A stretch of DNA of 35,978 bases from the NCBI GenBank assembly GCA_036337945.1, contig JAYZDF010000025.1, positions 1-35,978 on the forward strand. The letters run 5' to 3'. This DNA is from JAYZDF01 sp036337945 (GTDB lineage: Bacteria; Myxococcota; Kuafuiibacteriia; Kuafuiibacteriales; Kuafuiibacteriaceae). The translations under genes and the position numbers were made by a program. Each line of letters starts with the position of its first letter. Within the stretch, counting starts at the first letter, position 1. Under the pieces are notes generated by a model. It did not search any database and was not told the DNA's origin. It saw only the letters and a program-made list of their open reading frames with translations. Below, one piece after another: positions 16,233 to 23,984 of this stretch.

Positions 16233-16676
16233 TTATCCCAGAAGTTCTTCGACAATGGGCTTTACGTCTTTTCCCGGGAAGCGTCCTTTTAATTTAGGCA
16301 TGAGCTGTCCCATAACTTTGCCCATTTCGCTCTTGCTTGATGCACCAGTGCTCGCAATCAGTTCTTTCGCTATCGCGACCACTTCTTCACGAGTCATTTG
16401 CTTGGGCAGGTATGCTTCAAGAACAGCAAGTTCAGCCTTCTCTTTGTCCGCAAGTTCGGTTCGGCCAGCCTGTTCGTAAGCTTCGATACTTTCTCGACGT
16501 TGTTTGGCTTGCCGAGATAAAACAGCCAGCTCGTCATCAGATTTTAGTTCGCCTTTTTGGCTGATTTCAGCTTTTTGAAGTTCGGCTCGTACCATGCGGA
16601 TGACTCCAACCCGAACTGAGTCCTTACTCTTCATCGCTGTTTTCATATCTTCAATGAGTTTTTCTGATAGAGACAT
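16233..16676 (-). CDS. yqeY: GatB/YqeY-domain protein
   Basis: 147 residues, full length for the YqeY family, which corresponds to the C-terminal tRNA-binding helical domain of the amidotransferase subunit GatB. Typical features are MSLSEKLIEDMKTAMKSKD at the start, the central EAYEQAGRTELADKEKAEL and YLPKQM, and the KGRFPGKDVKPIVEELL end. AGGAGG lies before the ATG. Its cellular role is still poorly defined, although RNA or tRNA metabolism is assumed. The gene runs in the same direction as the unknown gene at 17323, 62 nt upstream. Confidence 0.93.
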   Translation of the reverse strand: MSLSEKLIEDMKTAMKSKDSVRVGVIRMVRAELQKAEISQKGELKSDDELAVLSRQAKQRRESIEAYEQAGRTELADKEKAELAVLEAYLPKQMTREEVVAIAKELIASTGASSKSEMGKVMGQLMPKLKGRFPGKDVKPIVEELLG

Positions 16677-16738
16677 TGGTCGCCTCCTATATGTCGCGAC
16701 TAAATTTGTCAGCTTAAACTGGTACTTTGAAAAAGCCC

Positions 16739-17323
16739 CTAAGCTTCGACTGTATATGAGCTGCTTTGAACGGAAAGAGAAGAGAAAAACCCATATGATT
16801 CAACGGCTTGTTTACCTTCCCAGGAAATGATTGCTGGGCTTTCAATCGAACGCGATGACCAGATACTAGGGGATGAATTCTTTTGTGCAGAACCAAATTG
16901 TATTGATTGGCTTTTGATGTCAGGCTCGAACTCGGCGTAGGAAGTCTGCTGACTGGTCAGTGGTTTGCTCATCGAAGCTAAATTCTCTGCTCTTGCTCGT
17001 TGCGCAACCCGTCGGCTCGCGGTTTTGAGCGCCGAATCAATTGTGTATTGCCAGCGTTTCGCGTCGGCAGCCCCAAGTCGGTGCCCCCGGGTGAGGGAGC
17101 GCCCGGTATCATAGGCTTTTTTAGAAAAATCGATAGAGTCCTGTGGTGCACGCACACCAGAGTCAGGTGAAAGTACGCGTTGTGGAAAGGAGAGCGTTTT
17201 CAGTCTGCGTATTGATGAAAAAGAAGTATCGGTAGCACCGACGCCTGAGTCCGGGCGAATGAGATTCCGATTGATCTGAAACGAGTTGATTCGCCTCAGG
17301 ATACTTCCCTCAATTACGGACAT
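16739..17323 (-). CDS. Hypothetical serine/arginine-rich protein
   Basis: I do not recognise this 194-residue protein. The start is ATG 17323 (MSVIEGSILRR), because GGAGGGAC lies 4-5 nt upstream, at 17328-17335; an upstream ATG at 17344 has no such site. The protein is polar and Ser-, Arg- and Gln-rich, with no signal or membrane segment. It holds two short related motifs (RPDSGVGATD and SPDSGVRAPQD, about 32 residues apart), each followed by an Asp/Ser stretch. The MSVI start and disorder recall the secreted proteins of the T3SS island 9 kb away, so a T3SS substrate is possible but unproven. Confidence 0.6.
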   Translation of the reverse strand: MSVIEGSILRRINSFQINRNLIRPDSGVGATDTSFSSIRRLKTLSFPQRVLSPDSGVRAPQDSIDFSKKAYDTGRSLTRGHRLGAADAKRWQYTIDSALKTASRRVAQRARAENLASMSKPLTSQQTSYAEFEPDIKSQSIQFGSAQKNSSPSIWSSRSIESPAIISWEGKQAVESYGFFSSLSVQSSSYTVEA

Positions 17324-17394
17324 CAGTGTCCCTCCGTGGCTCAATCCGTTAAGCCATCGCCAGTGTACACGACCGATTCCGAGTGGATCAAGAC

Positions 17395-17571
17395 TCAGTT
17401 TCTTAGAGATTCTCGGATTTTACGTGCTTTGCGTCGCAGGTATTCAATTCGCTGTCGATGTTGTCCCTCTGCGACACCTATTCGACCTCGGTCAACATTG
17501 GAGCGCTGCTGTAGGTCGCGAATCTCGCTCCAGAGTCGCCGCCATACGATTTCAAGGCTATCAACTGTCAT
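17395..17571 (-). CDS. Possible 58-residue basic helical microprotein
   Basis: An ATG-to-TGA frame of 58 codons, MTVDSLEIVWRRLWSEIR at the start and ending RRKARKIRESLRN. It is strongly basic, predicted all-helical with amphipathic spacing of Leu, Ile and Trp. It lies between the unknown 194-residue gene and another micro-ORF, all on the minus strand with short gaps, which favours an operon. The ribosome site is weak. It resembles in size and helicity the small chaperone or export components of secretion systems, but no family is recognised. Confidence 0.4.
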   Translation of the reverse strand: MTVDSLEIVWRRLWSEIRDLQQRSNVDRGRIGVAEGQHRQRIEYLRRKARKIRESLRN

Positions 17572-17586
17572 AAGTACATCTTCGCG

Positions 17587-17724
17587 CTAGAGGCTGGAGT
17601 GTTCTGTTAAAGCCTTTTGGTTTTCCTTCCTCTCATTGCACACGAGCATTCTTGCGGTCGCTGAATCTCGCAAAAAATTGCGTAGCTCGGCTTCTGCTCT
17701 ATTTTGAGCGTCATTTCGGATCAT
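17587..17724 (-). CDS. Possible 45-residue helical microprotein
   Basis: An ATG-to-TAG frame beginning MIRNDAQNRAEAELRNFL and ending ALTEHSSL, polar and probably one long amphipathic helix. It ends 15 nt before the 58-residue ORF and its start overlaps a TGA of another frame (ATGA). Short length leaves real doubt that it is a gene. Confidence 0.25.
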   Translation of the reverse strand: MIRNDAQNRAEAELRNFLRDSATARMLVCNERKENQKALTEHSSL

Positions 17725-17852
17725 CCCAACATGAGTACTTGGGTCATTTCGTCAAACATCAGTGCGGCCCTGACAAAGCAGCAGCAAAAAGAGCGAGCGT
17801 AATGCTGCTTCGTTGAAACGTCAGCCTTCTTCAATAGGGTGGTGCTTACGAA

Positions 17853-18710
17853 CTAGAATGTGAAAACTTGGACCCCGGCGAAGGTTACGGCCATTGAGAG
17901 AGATTGACACTCTCCTGTCGCGTCTGGGTTTAAATCCGCGGCATCATCAATACCACCCGAAAGGAGTTGCTGCAGTCCTTTGGTTCGCCCTGCGGCAGTC
18001 GTTGCCAGCTGCATGACCTGTTCGCGAGTCACGGAACCGCCCATTTTGCCGGATACGATATCGCCGTCGTCATTCAGCTCAAACTCTATGTAACCGTTCT
18101 CAACGTCGAGTTCATATAGAATATTAAAGATAACGACGGGTAGGTGAAGCTTGCCTGGGCCTGCCCGCAGAATATTGTTTTCGATGGTCACGTCTTCAAA
18201 TCGCGCGAGAACGGGGTCTTCGTGCAGCGCTAGTGTTTGACTTCGGAGAACCAATCCGTCGGTTCCGAGAATAGGGGTATCTTCTCCTCGAAGTAGACTG
18301 ATATTGAACCGACCGTTCGTAAGTTCTTCGAGCCTAAATATAAGAAGTAAGCGACCTTCGGTGATTGCTTCTTGAAGGAGCCCTTCAAGTGCGCCTTCAC
18401 CTGCGAGGTCGATGAGAGGAAGTAGTTTAGCAAGTGCATTATCAATTCCTTCCATCCCATTTTCGTCTCGATAGTCTTGTTGATAACAACTGCGGCCGTC
18501 TGGAAAGTCAGAGACGAGTCCATCTAGGTTAAAACCAGCGGAAACGCCTTGGTCCTGTTCACCGGCCACAGAGAAGTCATTGATTACGGTTTCCGTAGCT
18601 CCAATGAGTTCAATTTCTGTTTCCTCCGCGGTTCCACAACCAGCGGACGCGCTGAGACAAATGATTCCAATAAGTACGTTTGACCGAAGCACCTTTGTGA
18701 TTATGCGCAA
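17853..18710 (-). CDS. Hypothetical lipoprotein
   Basis: 285 residues with a lipoprotein signal peptide ending LSASAGC (Cys25) after a hydrophobic stretch. The mature protein is acidic and looks beta-rich, with a phrase (LPVVIFNILYELDVENGYIEF) reminiscent of envelope solute-binding or shell-like folds. Otherwise I do not recognise it. The start codon is TTG and the ribosome site is poor; a GTG six codons later is an alternative. It is flanked by other exported proteins but not closely linked to any. Probably outer-membrane anchored. Confidence 0.7.
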   Translation of the reverse strand: MRIITKVLRSNVLIGIICLSASAGCGTAEETEIELIGATETVINDFSVAGEQDQGVSAGFNLDGLVSDFPDGRSCYQQDYRDENGMEGIDNALAKLLPLIDLAGEGALEGLLQEAITEGRLLLIFRLEELTNGRFNISLLRGEDTPILGTDGLVLRSQTLALHEDPVLARFEDVTIENNILRAGPGKLHLPVVIFNILYELDVENGYIEFELNDDGDIVSGKMGGSVTREQVMQLATTAAGRTKGLQQLLSGGIDDAADLNPDATGECQSLSMAVTFAGVQVFTF

Positions 18711-19036
18711 AATTCTGAGCGAATTGTGAAAAATTCGTACTTGTCTTACATCATACGACCTGAATTTGTGGAATGAACCCTGAACACATCGCAGCTACCA
18801 AAAGAGAGATTAGAGATGAGGGATGAGAACAACGACATGTTCAGGGTCAAAATTGTTTGCTATTTTTTACTACTCTGAAGGTTCATCCCCGACATTGCAT
18901 TATCCGGAAATGGCCTTCATTTCTTAGGTGCAGATGGCCACAGGATTGTGACAAAAAAACCGCAATTTAATTCAGATTCGGTAAGTCATTGAATTTGTTT
19001 GGGTGTTTTGCGATCTGTTTCAGGATGTGTGGCCGA
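18711..19036. other. Intergenic region with an inverted repeat
   Basis: This 326-nt gap between two leftward lipoprotein genes has no convincing ORF. CCCTGAACA (18778-18786) is matched by its exact complement TGTTCAGGG (18838-18846), 51 nt apart, which could be a wide-loop hairpin or paired operator half-sites for the downstream lipoprotein gene. Nothing else is clear. Confidence 0.45.
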
Positions 19037-20380
19037 TTATCCACATAATTTACTTCCAGGGTCGTCACAATCAGTGCGACCAGAGCGATAGCAGCTCATC
19101 CCCGAAATCGATTCGTTAAGTGTTTCCCAGGAAAAAGAGTTTAGGTTCAGGAGCCAAGAATCGTTAGCCACTCCACAGTCCGTGCGCCCACCGAACAGGA
19201 ATGCGCCGTCTCGAGTATTTGTGAAAATGTGAGATTCTCTGCGTTCTGGTGAATTGGGATCGAAAGTCGCGAAGTCGGCCGGTGGATCGCAGAAGTCATT
19301 GGGCGGCTTGTTGAATTCATCGCCGGCGATTTCAAGGTTCCATTGTCGGATTTCGAGGTCAAAAGACCAAACATCAGCTGTATTTCCTAAAGAAGTGTCG
19401 TCGTGCCCACCCATCATAACGAGTCGGTCGTTTTCCGCATCATGAACAAACACGGCTTTGATTCGGCGTGCGGGGAAGGTACCGTTCGTGGGCACCTCGG
19501 TCCAGCGGTTCGTGCCGAAGTCGAAGTACCACATATCATTATAAAATGGTCCTTGGAATGCGGTCGCTCCACCACCGCCAAAAATGTATAGTCGTCGACG
19601 TTTCGCATCGAACGCAGAGCTGTGGAAAAGGCGGGCAGGGGGCGGACTATTCGCTGGAGTAATCTGCTCCCAGGTATTCGATTTCAAATCATACGCAAAT
19701 AAGTCGTTGAACGGAATGAATGAGCTGAAGTTTGAAGTGAGTTGACCGCCGCCAAAAATCAGAAGCCTTTCTGTTTCCTCATCAAAGATCATTTCCGTGT
19801 TCATGCGGCCTCTCGGAGCGCTCGAGTCTCCAGCATAAGATAACTCGGTCCACTGATTGGTTTCAGGGCTGTACGACCAAAGATCGTTGAGGAATGTATA
19901 CGGTCCGCTCGTTCCGGAGCGATAACGTCCTCCAAAAACTAAATATTGTTTACGAACCGAATCCCAAGCTCCAGACGCTCTTGCACGTTCCATAGGCGCT
20001 GCGCCCTCAGGTGTTAGTTTTGACCAGACGCGCGTATTGAGATCAAAAAACCATCCTTCGGTAACAAAATCAGAGGGTGGGAAACTACAAAGTTGTGGCA
20101 CGGCTTTGTCGCCGAAGAACATGTATACCCGGGCGCAATCGTCATCGTACGCAAAGGCTGTATCGCCGCGAGCGTAAGGCGCAGCTCCTGCCAAGAGTGG
20201 CGAACCCAGGGGGGCACATGATGTTGGCTGAGAGCCGGCGTCAATGGCTGGAGCGGTAAAGCCGGCATCGGTCATGTTCGGAATAGGAGTATCATCGGCT
20301 TGAGTGTCCATCTCGTCACAACCTCCTAAGAGGAAGGAAACGGCAAGACACAAGCGTGCACATATATTGGGTTGACGCAT
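19037..20380 (-). CDS. Kelch-repeat lipoprotein
   Basis: 447 residues. The signal peptide ends SFLLGGC, so Cys22 is probably lipidated. About six kelch repeats follow, each with a (F/M)GG turn and a later aromatic 'W..L/D....W' pattern (for example LLIFGGG...NDLFAYDLKSNTW and LYIFGGGG...NDMWYFDFGTNRW). They should form one six-bladed beta-propeller. The last ~20 residues carry three of the protein's cysteines (MSCYRSGRTDCDDPGSKLC). Kelch propellers mediate protein or carbohydrate contacts. Such lipoproteins are abundant in Myxococcota. No Shine-Dalgarno is visible. Confidence 0.85.
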   Translation of the reverse strand: MRQPNICARLCLAVSFLLGGCDEMDTQADDTPIPNMTDAGFTAPAIDAGSQPTSCAPLGSPLLAGAAPYARGDTAFAYDDDCARVYMFFGDKAVPQLCSFPPSDFVTEGWFFDLNTRVWSKLTPEGAAPMERARASGAWDSVRKQYLVFGGRYRSGTSGPYTFLNDLWSYSPETNQWTELSYAGDSSAPRGRMNTEMIFDEETERLLIFGGGQLTSNFSSFIPFNDLFAYDLKSNTWEQITPANSPPPARLFHSSAFDAKRRRLYIFGGGGATAFQGPFYNDMWYFDFGTNRWTEVPTNGTFPARRIKAVFVHDAENDRLVMMGGHDDTSLGNTADVWSFDLEIRQWNLEIAGDEFNKPPNDFCDPPADFATFDPNSPERRESHIFTNTRDGAFLFGGRTDCGVANDSWLLNLNSFSWETLNESISGMSCYRSGRTDCDDPGSKLCG

Positions 20381-20950
20381 ACGTAAGCATAAAAGTCATA
20401 TTCGAGCCCGTGGAGCAAGGCGATTCGCAGAAAGCCTTCTCATCCTTCAATTTGCGCGACAAACGTTTGCGCAGCGTGAGAGGAGCAACTCGTTCACGCT
20501 ATTTCTAGCTATTTGCCCTTTATCGAGTCTGGCCAAACTGTTCAGTTTCGAAGGTACAACATCTGCGGTGGTTACCGCGTGATCAATGGTCCTCTTCCGA
20601 AATGTTCATCTCCTACACTGCGCTTTCAACAAAAGTTCGATTCGCTGTACGTATTTTTACCTTTTTCAATGACCCGTTCTCAACACAATATCTCCCCGAG
20701 CATCGGTGTTTTCTGGACCGAATAGAGCAAAGAATAGGGTGTAAGTAAATGTCATGAAAGAGGCGGAAAAAGCTGCGCTTGGTGGCTAGGAAAGCAGATG
20801 TGTCGTGGCTGAGTGTGTCAATAAGGTGAGTAATTACGATGTCTTAAGGTTTTTTTGGCGAGAGCCTTAAGAGCTTTGCTCCCCTGCCCGATAGAAAAGA
20901 CATAGCGCACTAAAGAAAGCGCGAAAGTTTATACGAACAGGAATTTTGAA
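20381..20950. other. Gene-free 570-nt region with two hairpins
   Basis: No convincing gene is present; a 70-codon frame at 20513-20725 lacks a ribosome site and protein-like composition. Two inverted repeats stand out: AGCGTGA/TCACGCT at 20473-20500, and TCTTAAGG/CCTTAAGA at 20842-20872 with a 15-nt T-rich loop, the latter about 80 nt before the next gene. The region could hold regulatory sites or a small RNA, but nothing specific supports one. Confidence 0.45.
20842..20872. repeat. Perfect 8-bp inverted repeat upstream of exported His-rich protein
   Basis: TCTTAAGG (20842-20849) and CCTTAAGA (20865-20872) flank a 15-nt loop, about 80 nt before the ATG at 20951. It could be a leader hairpin or an operator. 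Confidence 0.45.
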
Positions 20951-21535
20951 ATGAAATCTATATTGAACACCTTATCTATCTTGGCCATAACGTCGCTCGC
21001 CGGTTCAGCATCGACTGCGCTAGCGCATCCTGGTCATGACCATTTCGACTTTGTTCCTCGTTCGGCGCAGCAGGAGAATGTTGACGAGCAAGGAGAGCAC
21101 GCTTCCGGGCCAGTTACATTTTCAGCAATTCACGACATTGAACAATCATCTACGTTAGAAATGTGGGCAGGTCTGCGTTTCAAGGCGTTGTATCATCTCA
21201 CAATTACTGGAAAGCGGGGTACAAGCCAGCGGCCAATTCGTCGAACCTTTACTTTCAACGTCGCAAGCGATTCGATTTTCACAAGCTCGAAATCGAACAA
21301 AATTCGAAGTGCGAATGAGCAAGCTTTCAAGGTGAGCATCCAATCTTGTAAAGAACTGGCAGAAAAGGCGATGAGCAAGCCGGGTACGTTTGAATTGAGA
21401 GTTGAAAACCGAGGTCGCGAAAAATCTGCATGCCGACTGATCAAGACCATGAAGCCTCCGGTGCACCAGCCGCCGACCACCGTCCAACAAGGTGTTGCTA
21501 AGGTTGGCGTTTCAAGCCCGAATGATTCGGTTTAG
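20951..21535 (+). CDS. Hypothetical exported protein with His-rich mature N-terminus
   Basis: 194 residues. A Sec signal peptide (MKSILNTLSILAITSLAGSASTALA) is followed directly by HPGHDHFD, a likely metal-binding N-terminus once cleaved. The rest contains two cysteines (SCKEL, KSACRL) that could form a disulfide, and a region (FTFNVASDSIFTSSKSN) suggesting a small beta domain. AGGAA precedes the ATG. No family is recognised. Its stop abuts the convergent nuclease gene's stop without a gap. Confidence 0.72.
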   Translation: MKSILNTLSILAITSLAGSASTALAHPGHDHFDFVPRSAQQENVDEQGEHASGPVTFSAIHDIEQSSTLEMWAGLRFKALYHLTITGKRGTSQRPIRRTFTFNVASDSIFTSSKSNKIRSANEQAFKVSIQSCKELAEKAMSKPGTFELRVENRGREKSACRLIKTMKPPVHQPPTTVQQGVAKVGVSSPNDSV

Positions 21536-22474
21536 TCAGCGGTTACATAGCTCCTTGAAATTACACCTCGCACACTGACCATAATCCTCAGTCATCGGAA
21601 AGCTTCCCTCTTTATCTTTTGGAATATTCTCTTCGACGTTCTCCAGCAGACTCTCCATAACTTCAAGGTCACAATTAATAACGCTCGTAATCTTATCTAA
21701 CTCAGCATTAGAGCACTCATATTCTACGATTCCTTCCTCTTCTATTTCCGGATCCAAATAAAAGCCGTAAAGCCGAATGTCTTGAGCATTTGCTTTCAAT
21801 ACCTCTCGGGCGTAAAGCGCATACGAAAGTAATTGCAAATGGTCATGGGGAGATTTACGTCCGGTTTTCCAATCCCAGATTTCAATTGTATGCCCGCCTG
21901 ACTTGCGAACGAAATCCGGAATCGCCCAAACTATGCGAGAATCAACTCGAAATTTTGGTGCATCGCGAAGTTCAGGGTCGATCATCAACCATTGTTCTGG
22001 GTTATCGCTTTGGAGTTCTGTAAAAAAATCGCTGTCGATGAGTGTATCAATACATCGCTTCACTTTTTTACCGAGATTCTTCAATTCCTCCGCTGAAGGT
22101 GCTTGCTCGTAATATAACTCAAACACGGGTGGAAACTTTGATGCAGATTGCTTCCAGCGTTCATTTTGTGCGTCTATCCAGCGTTGGCTGAGCACATCTT
22201 TTCGAGCAAATAAAACGGCTGCTTCGCGGACTATTTTCCCTGATTGAGCAAGTTCGACCAGAAGCTTCTTGATGGCTTGATGAACCGCATCTCCAACCAT
22301 CGCTGGTAGTGATGACATTTTGGATAATAGGTAGGCGTTTTTGGATTCTTGCGGAGCGTTATAGTTCCAGCCGCCCCATTTTTGATAGTACTGGAAATAG
22401 TATTGCCTTTTGCAATCGTGAAGTGTGCTCATTCGGCTCCGCGACCAGCTTAGTTCGTTCTTCAATTGCCCCAT
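21536..22474 (-). CDS. PD-(D/E)XK superfamily nuclease with Fe-S-type cysteines
   Basis: 312 residues resembling the RecB/AddB/Cas4-type nuclease domain. The N-terminal LSWSRSRMSTLHDCKRQYYFQYY matches the usual 'lS.SR...l..C..ryyf.Y' start. The core shows IPDFV and EIWDWKTG (the D...ExK-like catalytic strand), then HLQLLSYALYA. Cys21 with Cys301, Cys304 and Cys310 (CARCNFKELC) gives the four-cysteine pattern that holds a 4Fe-4S cluster in AddB and Cas4. No helicase domain or CRISPR array accompanies it. It is a stand-alone DNA exonuclease of repair or defence type. It is transcribed divergently from the MORN-repeat lipoprotein. Confidence 0.85.
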   Translation of the reverse strand: MGQLKNELSWSRSRMSTLHDCKRQYYFQYYQKWGGWNYNAPQESKNAYLLSKMSSLPAMVGDAVHQAIKKLLVELAQSGKIVREAAVLFARKDVLSQRWIDAQNERWKQSASKFPPVFELYYEQAPSAEELKNLGKKVKRCIDTLIDSDFFTELQSDNPEQWLMIDPELRDAPKFRVDSRIVWAIPDFVRKSGGHTIEIWDWKTGRKSPHDHLQLLSYALYAREVLKANAQDIRLYGFYLDPEIEEEGIVEYECSNAELDKITSVINCDLEVMESLLENVEENIPKDKEGSFPMTEDYGQCARCNFKELCNR

Positions 22475-22576
22475 GAATGTCTTTATCTCACACCAGGAAT
22501 ACCTGCAGGCCTAAGCCTTTTTCTTGTGATTCGCAAGTGTCAAAAGTTCGCGATTGGTTTAGATATCTCTCAACAG

Positions 22577-23539
22577 ATGACAATTACAAAAGTATCGATT
22601 CAAGGGCTGATAGCGTTTTGTTTACTGAGCAACGCGTGCGAAAAAAAGGATACGAGGTGTCCAGCCGGCTCTAAACTCAAGATCACAGAGGAAGGCAAAA
22701 ACAAGCTTGAGTCATGTTTGGACGAAAAGGGAAACCTGCAAGGTAAACAACTGCTCTTTTTTGATAACGGAACGTTGGGCAAAGATGCCGATTACAAAGA
22801 CGGCCAATTGGATGGAACACTGACCATTTGGTTGAAATCGGGACAAATGATGTCGAGGAGTCAGTTCAAGGCTGGCAAGCGTAACGGGCTTTCTGAGACC
22901 TGGTCGAAAGACGGACAAAAGTTGAGCGAGACTACGTTTCAAAACAATGAGAAGCACGGAGATGAGATTCTATGGTTCAAGAATGGTGAAAAAGCTTCGG
23001 TCGGTTCTTATCTAGAAGGGCGGCCGCACGGCAAGTGGACTCTGTGGTTCGAAGATGGCCGCATCCGGAATCGGACTCTTTACGAAAACGGTAAAGTCAT
23101 CGGTAATGCGTCTGCCGATATCCCGAAAGATATCGTTAAGGCTGCCGCGGCTCTCGAGACCTCCGAGATGAACAAGATTGGGATGTCTATTCAGCAGCGA
23201 TTCCAAGGTAGTCCGTTGAAATCATCGATAGCAAACTTTGAGATGGGCGTATCGGGAAGTGGGCTATACACCCGAATTGGATTTTTTGCGGCATCAAAAC
23301 CCAGGTCTGAGATTGAAAAGAAAGTGTTCGGTCTCAAACTTGCGCGCGAAATCGCAACCGTTGCACCCCTGGTCACATCCGTCGAGCTAGCGGTGGTGAA
23401 AGGACGAGATCCCGAGTCTCGTAAGCAGCCCATTTGGACCGCTCGTGTCGATTACGTTACGCTTACCAAACTGAAGACTGCTGCGGACGAGACACTTTTG
23501 GAACTTGCTTCAGAAGTAAAAGATGGCACTGCTAAATAA
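22577..23539 (+). CDS. MORN/YwqK-type repeat lipoprotein
   Basis: The start is set at ATG 22577, which yields a clean lipoprotein signal (MTITKVSIQGLIAFCLLSNAC, Cys21). The frame is open further upstream to 22466 but encodes an implausible leader. Residues 65-165 hold four or five ~23-residue repeats of the MORN/YwqK type (DGQLDGTLTIWLKSGQ, AGKRNGLSETWSKDGQ, NNEKHGDEILWFKNGE, EGRPHGKWTLWFEDGR). A C-terminal ~150-residue domain follows that I do not recognise. Such repeats form elongated beta-hairpin stacks. The 3' end overlaps the next gene by 17 nt, so the two are probably co-expressed. Confidence 0.82.
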   Translation: MTITKVSIQGLIAFCLLSNACEKKDTRCPAGSKLKITEEGKNKLESCLDEKGNLQGKQLLFFDNGTLGKDADYKDGQLDGTLTIWLKSGQMMSRSQFKAGKRNGLSETWSKDGQKLSETTFQNNEKHGDEILWFKNGEKASVGSYLEGRPHGKWTLWFEDGRIRNRTLYENGKVIGNASADIPKDIVKAAAALETSEMNKIGMSIQQRFQGSPLKSSIANFEMGVSGSGLYTRIGFFAASKPRSEIEKKVFGLKLAREIATVAPLVTSVELAVVKGRDPESRKQPIWTARVDYVTLTKLKTAADETLLELASEVKDGTAK

Positions 23540-23981
23540 AGAAACATCTCATAACGCTTCTAAGAAGCATCTCACGGTTCGTTCATTCATTGGATGCCTC
23601 GGCTTGGTGTTGATCCTGTGCTCGTCCTTTCCTCTTCAGCCAGCTGCTGCGCCCATTGGCGTCGTAGAGCTAGGCTATCGAAACTGGTCGCAAAAAGACT
23701 GTAAAGCGCTCATTCGAGGGAATGCTGCCTACTGTAGTTCGAAGGATTGTAAAGCACTCATTCGAGGCAATTCGGCGTATTGCGAAAGTAAGGACTGTAA
23801 AGCAATCTTGCGGAATAACGCCGCGTATTGTCAGTCAAAAGATTGTAGAGCGATGATCCGACGAAACGCAGCCTACTGCGAAACAAAAGACTGCCGTGCG
23901 TACTTGCGCAAAAACGCAGCGTATTGCTCAACGAAGAACTGTAGAGCATTCATCTCTGGGAATGCAGCCTACTGCCGCTAA
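23523..23981 (+). CDS. Exported protein of six 16-residue two-cysteine repeats
   Basis: 152 residues. A hydrophobic signal (residues 20-42, ending LQPAAAP) leads to about 15 residues and then six near-identical repeats with the pattern K-D-C-[KR]-A-x-[IL]-R-x-N-[AS]-A-Y-C-x-[ST]. The first five units are exactly 16 residues and the last ends after 15 at the stop. Cysteines occur at positions 3 and 14 of every unit, giving 12 cysteines spaced 11 and 5. The regular spacing suggests a rod stapled by disulfides or a periplasmic metal-binding array. No known family is recognised. The start codon lies within the end of the MORN gene. Confidence 0.8.
   Translation: MALLNKETSHNASKKHLTVRSFIGCLGLVLILCSSFPLQPAAAPIGVVELGYRNWSQKDCKALIRGNAAYCSSKDCKALIRGNSAYCESKDCKAILRNNAAYCQSKDCRAMIRRNAAYCETKDCRAYLRKNAAYCSTKNCRAFISGNAAYCR
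23694..23978 (+). repeat. In-frame 48-bp tandem repeats (5.9 copies)
   Basis: Six units of 48 bp start at 23694, 23742, 23790, 23838, 23886 and 23934. The protein repeats are almost identical while many third codon positions differ, which indicates an old duplication held by selection on the protein rather than a recent slippage event. Confidence 0.88.
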
Positions 23982-23984
23982 ACC

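Noticed and set aside
17286..17590. Two plus-strand ORFs of 84-95 codons
   Set aside because: They are antisense to the 58-residue minus-strand frame and the start of the 194-residue gene; no ribosome sites.
20513..20725. 70-codon ORF in the large intergenic gap
   Set aside because: No ribosome site, unusual composition, no recognisable features.
23694..23978. 48-bp tandem repeat considered as a CRISPR array
   Set aside because: Units are contiguous without spacers, in frame, and conserved at protein rather than DNA level.
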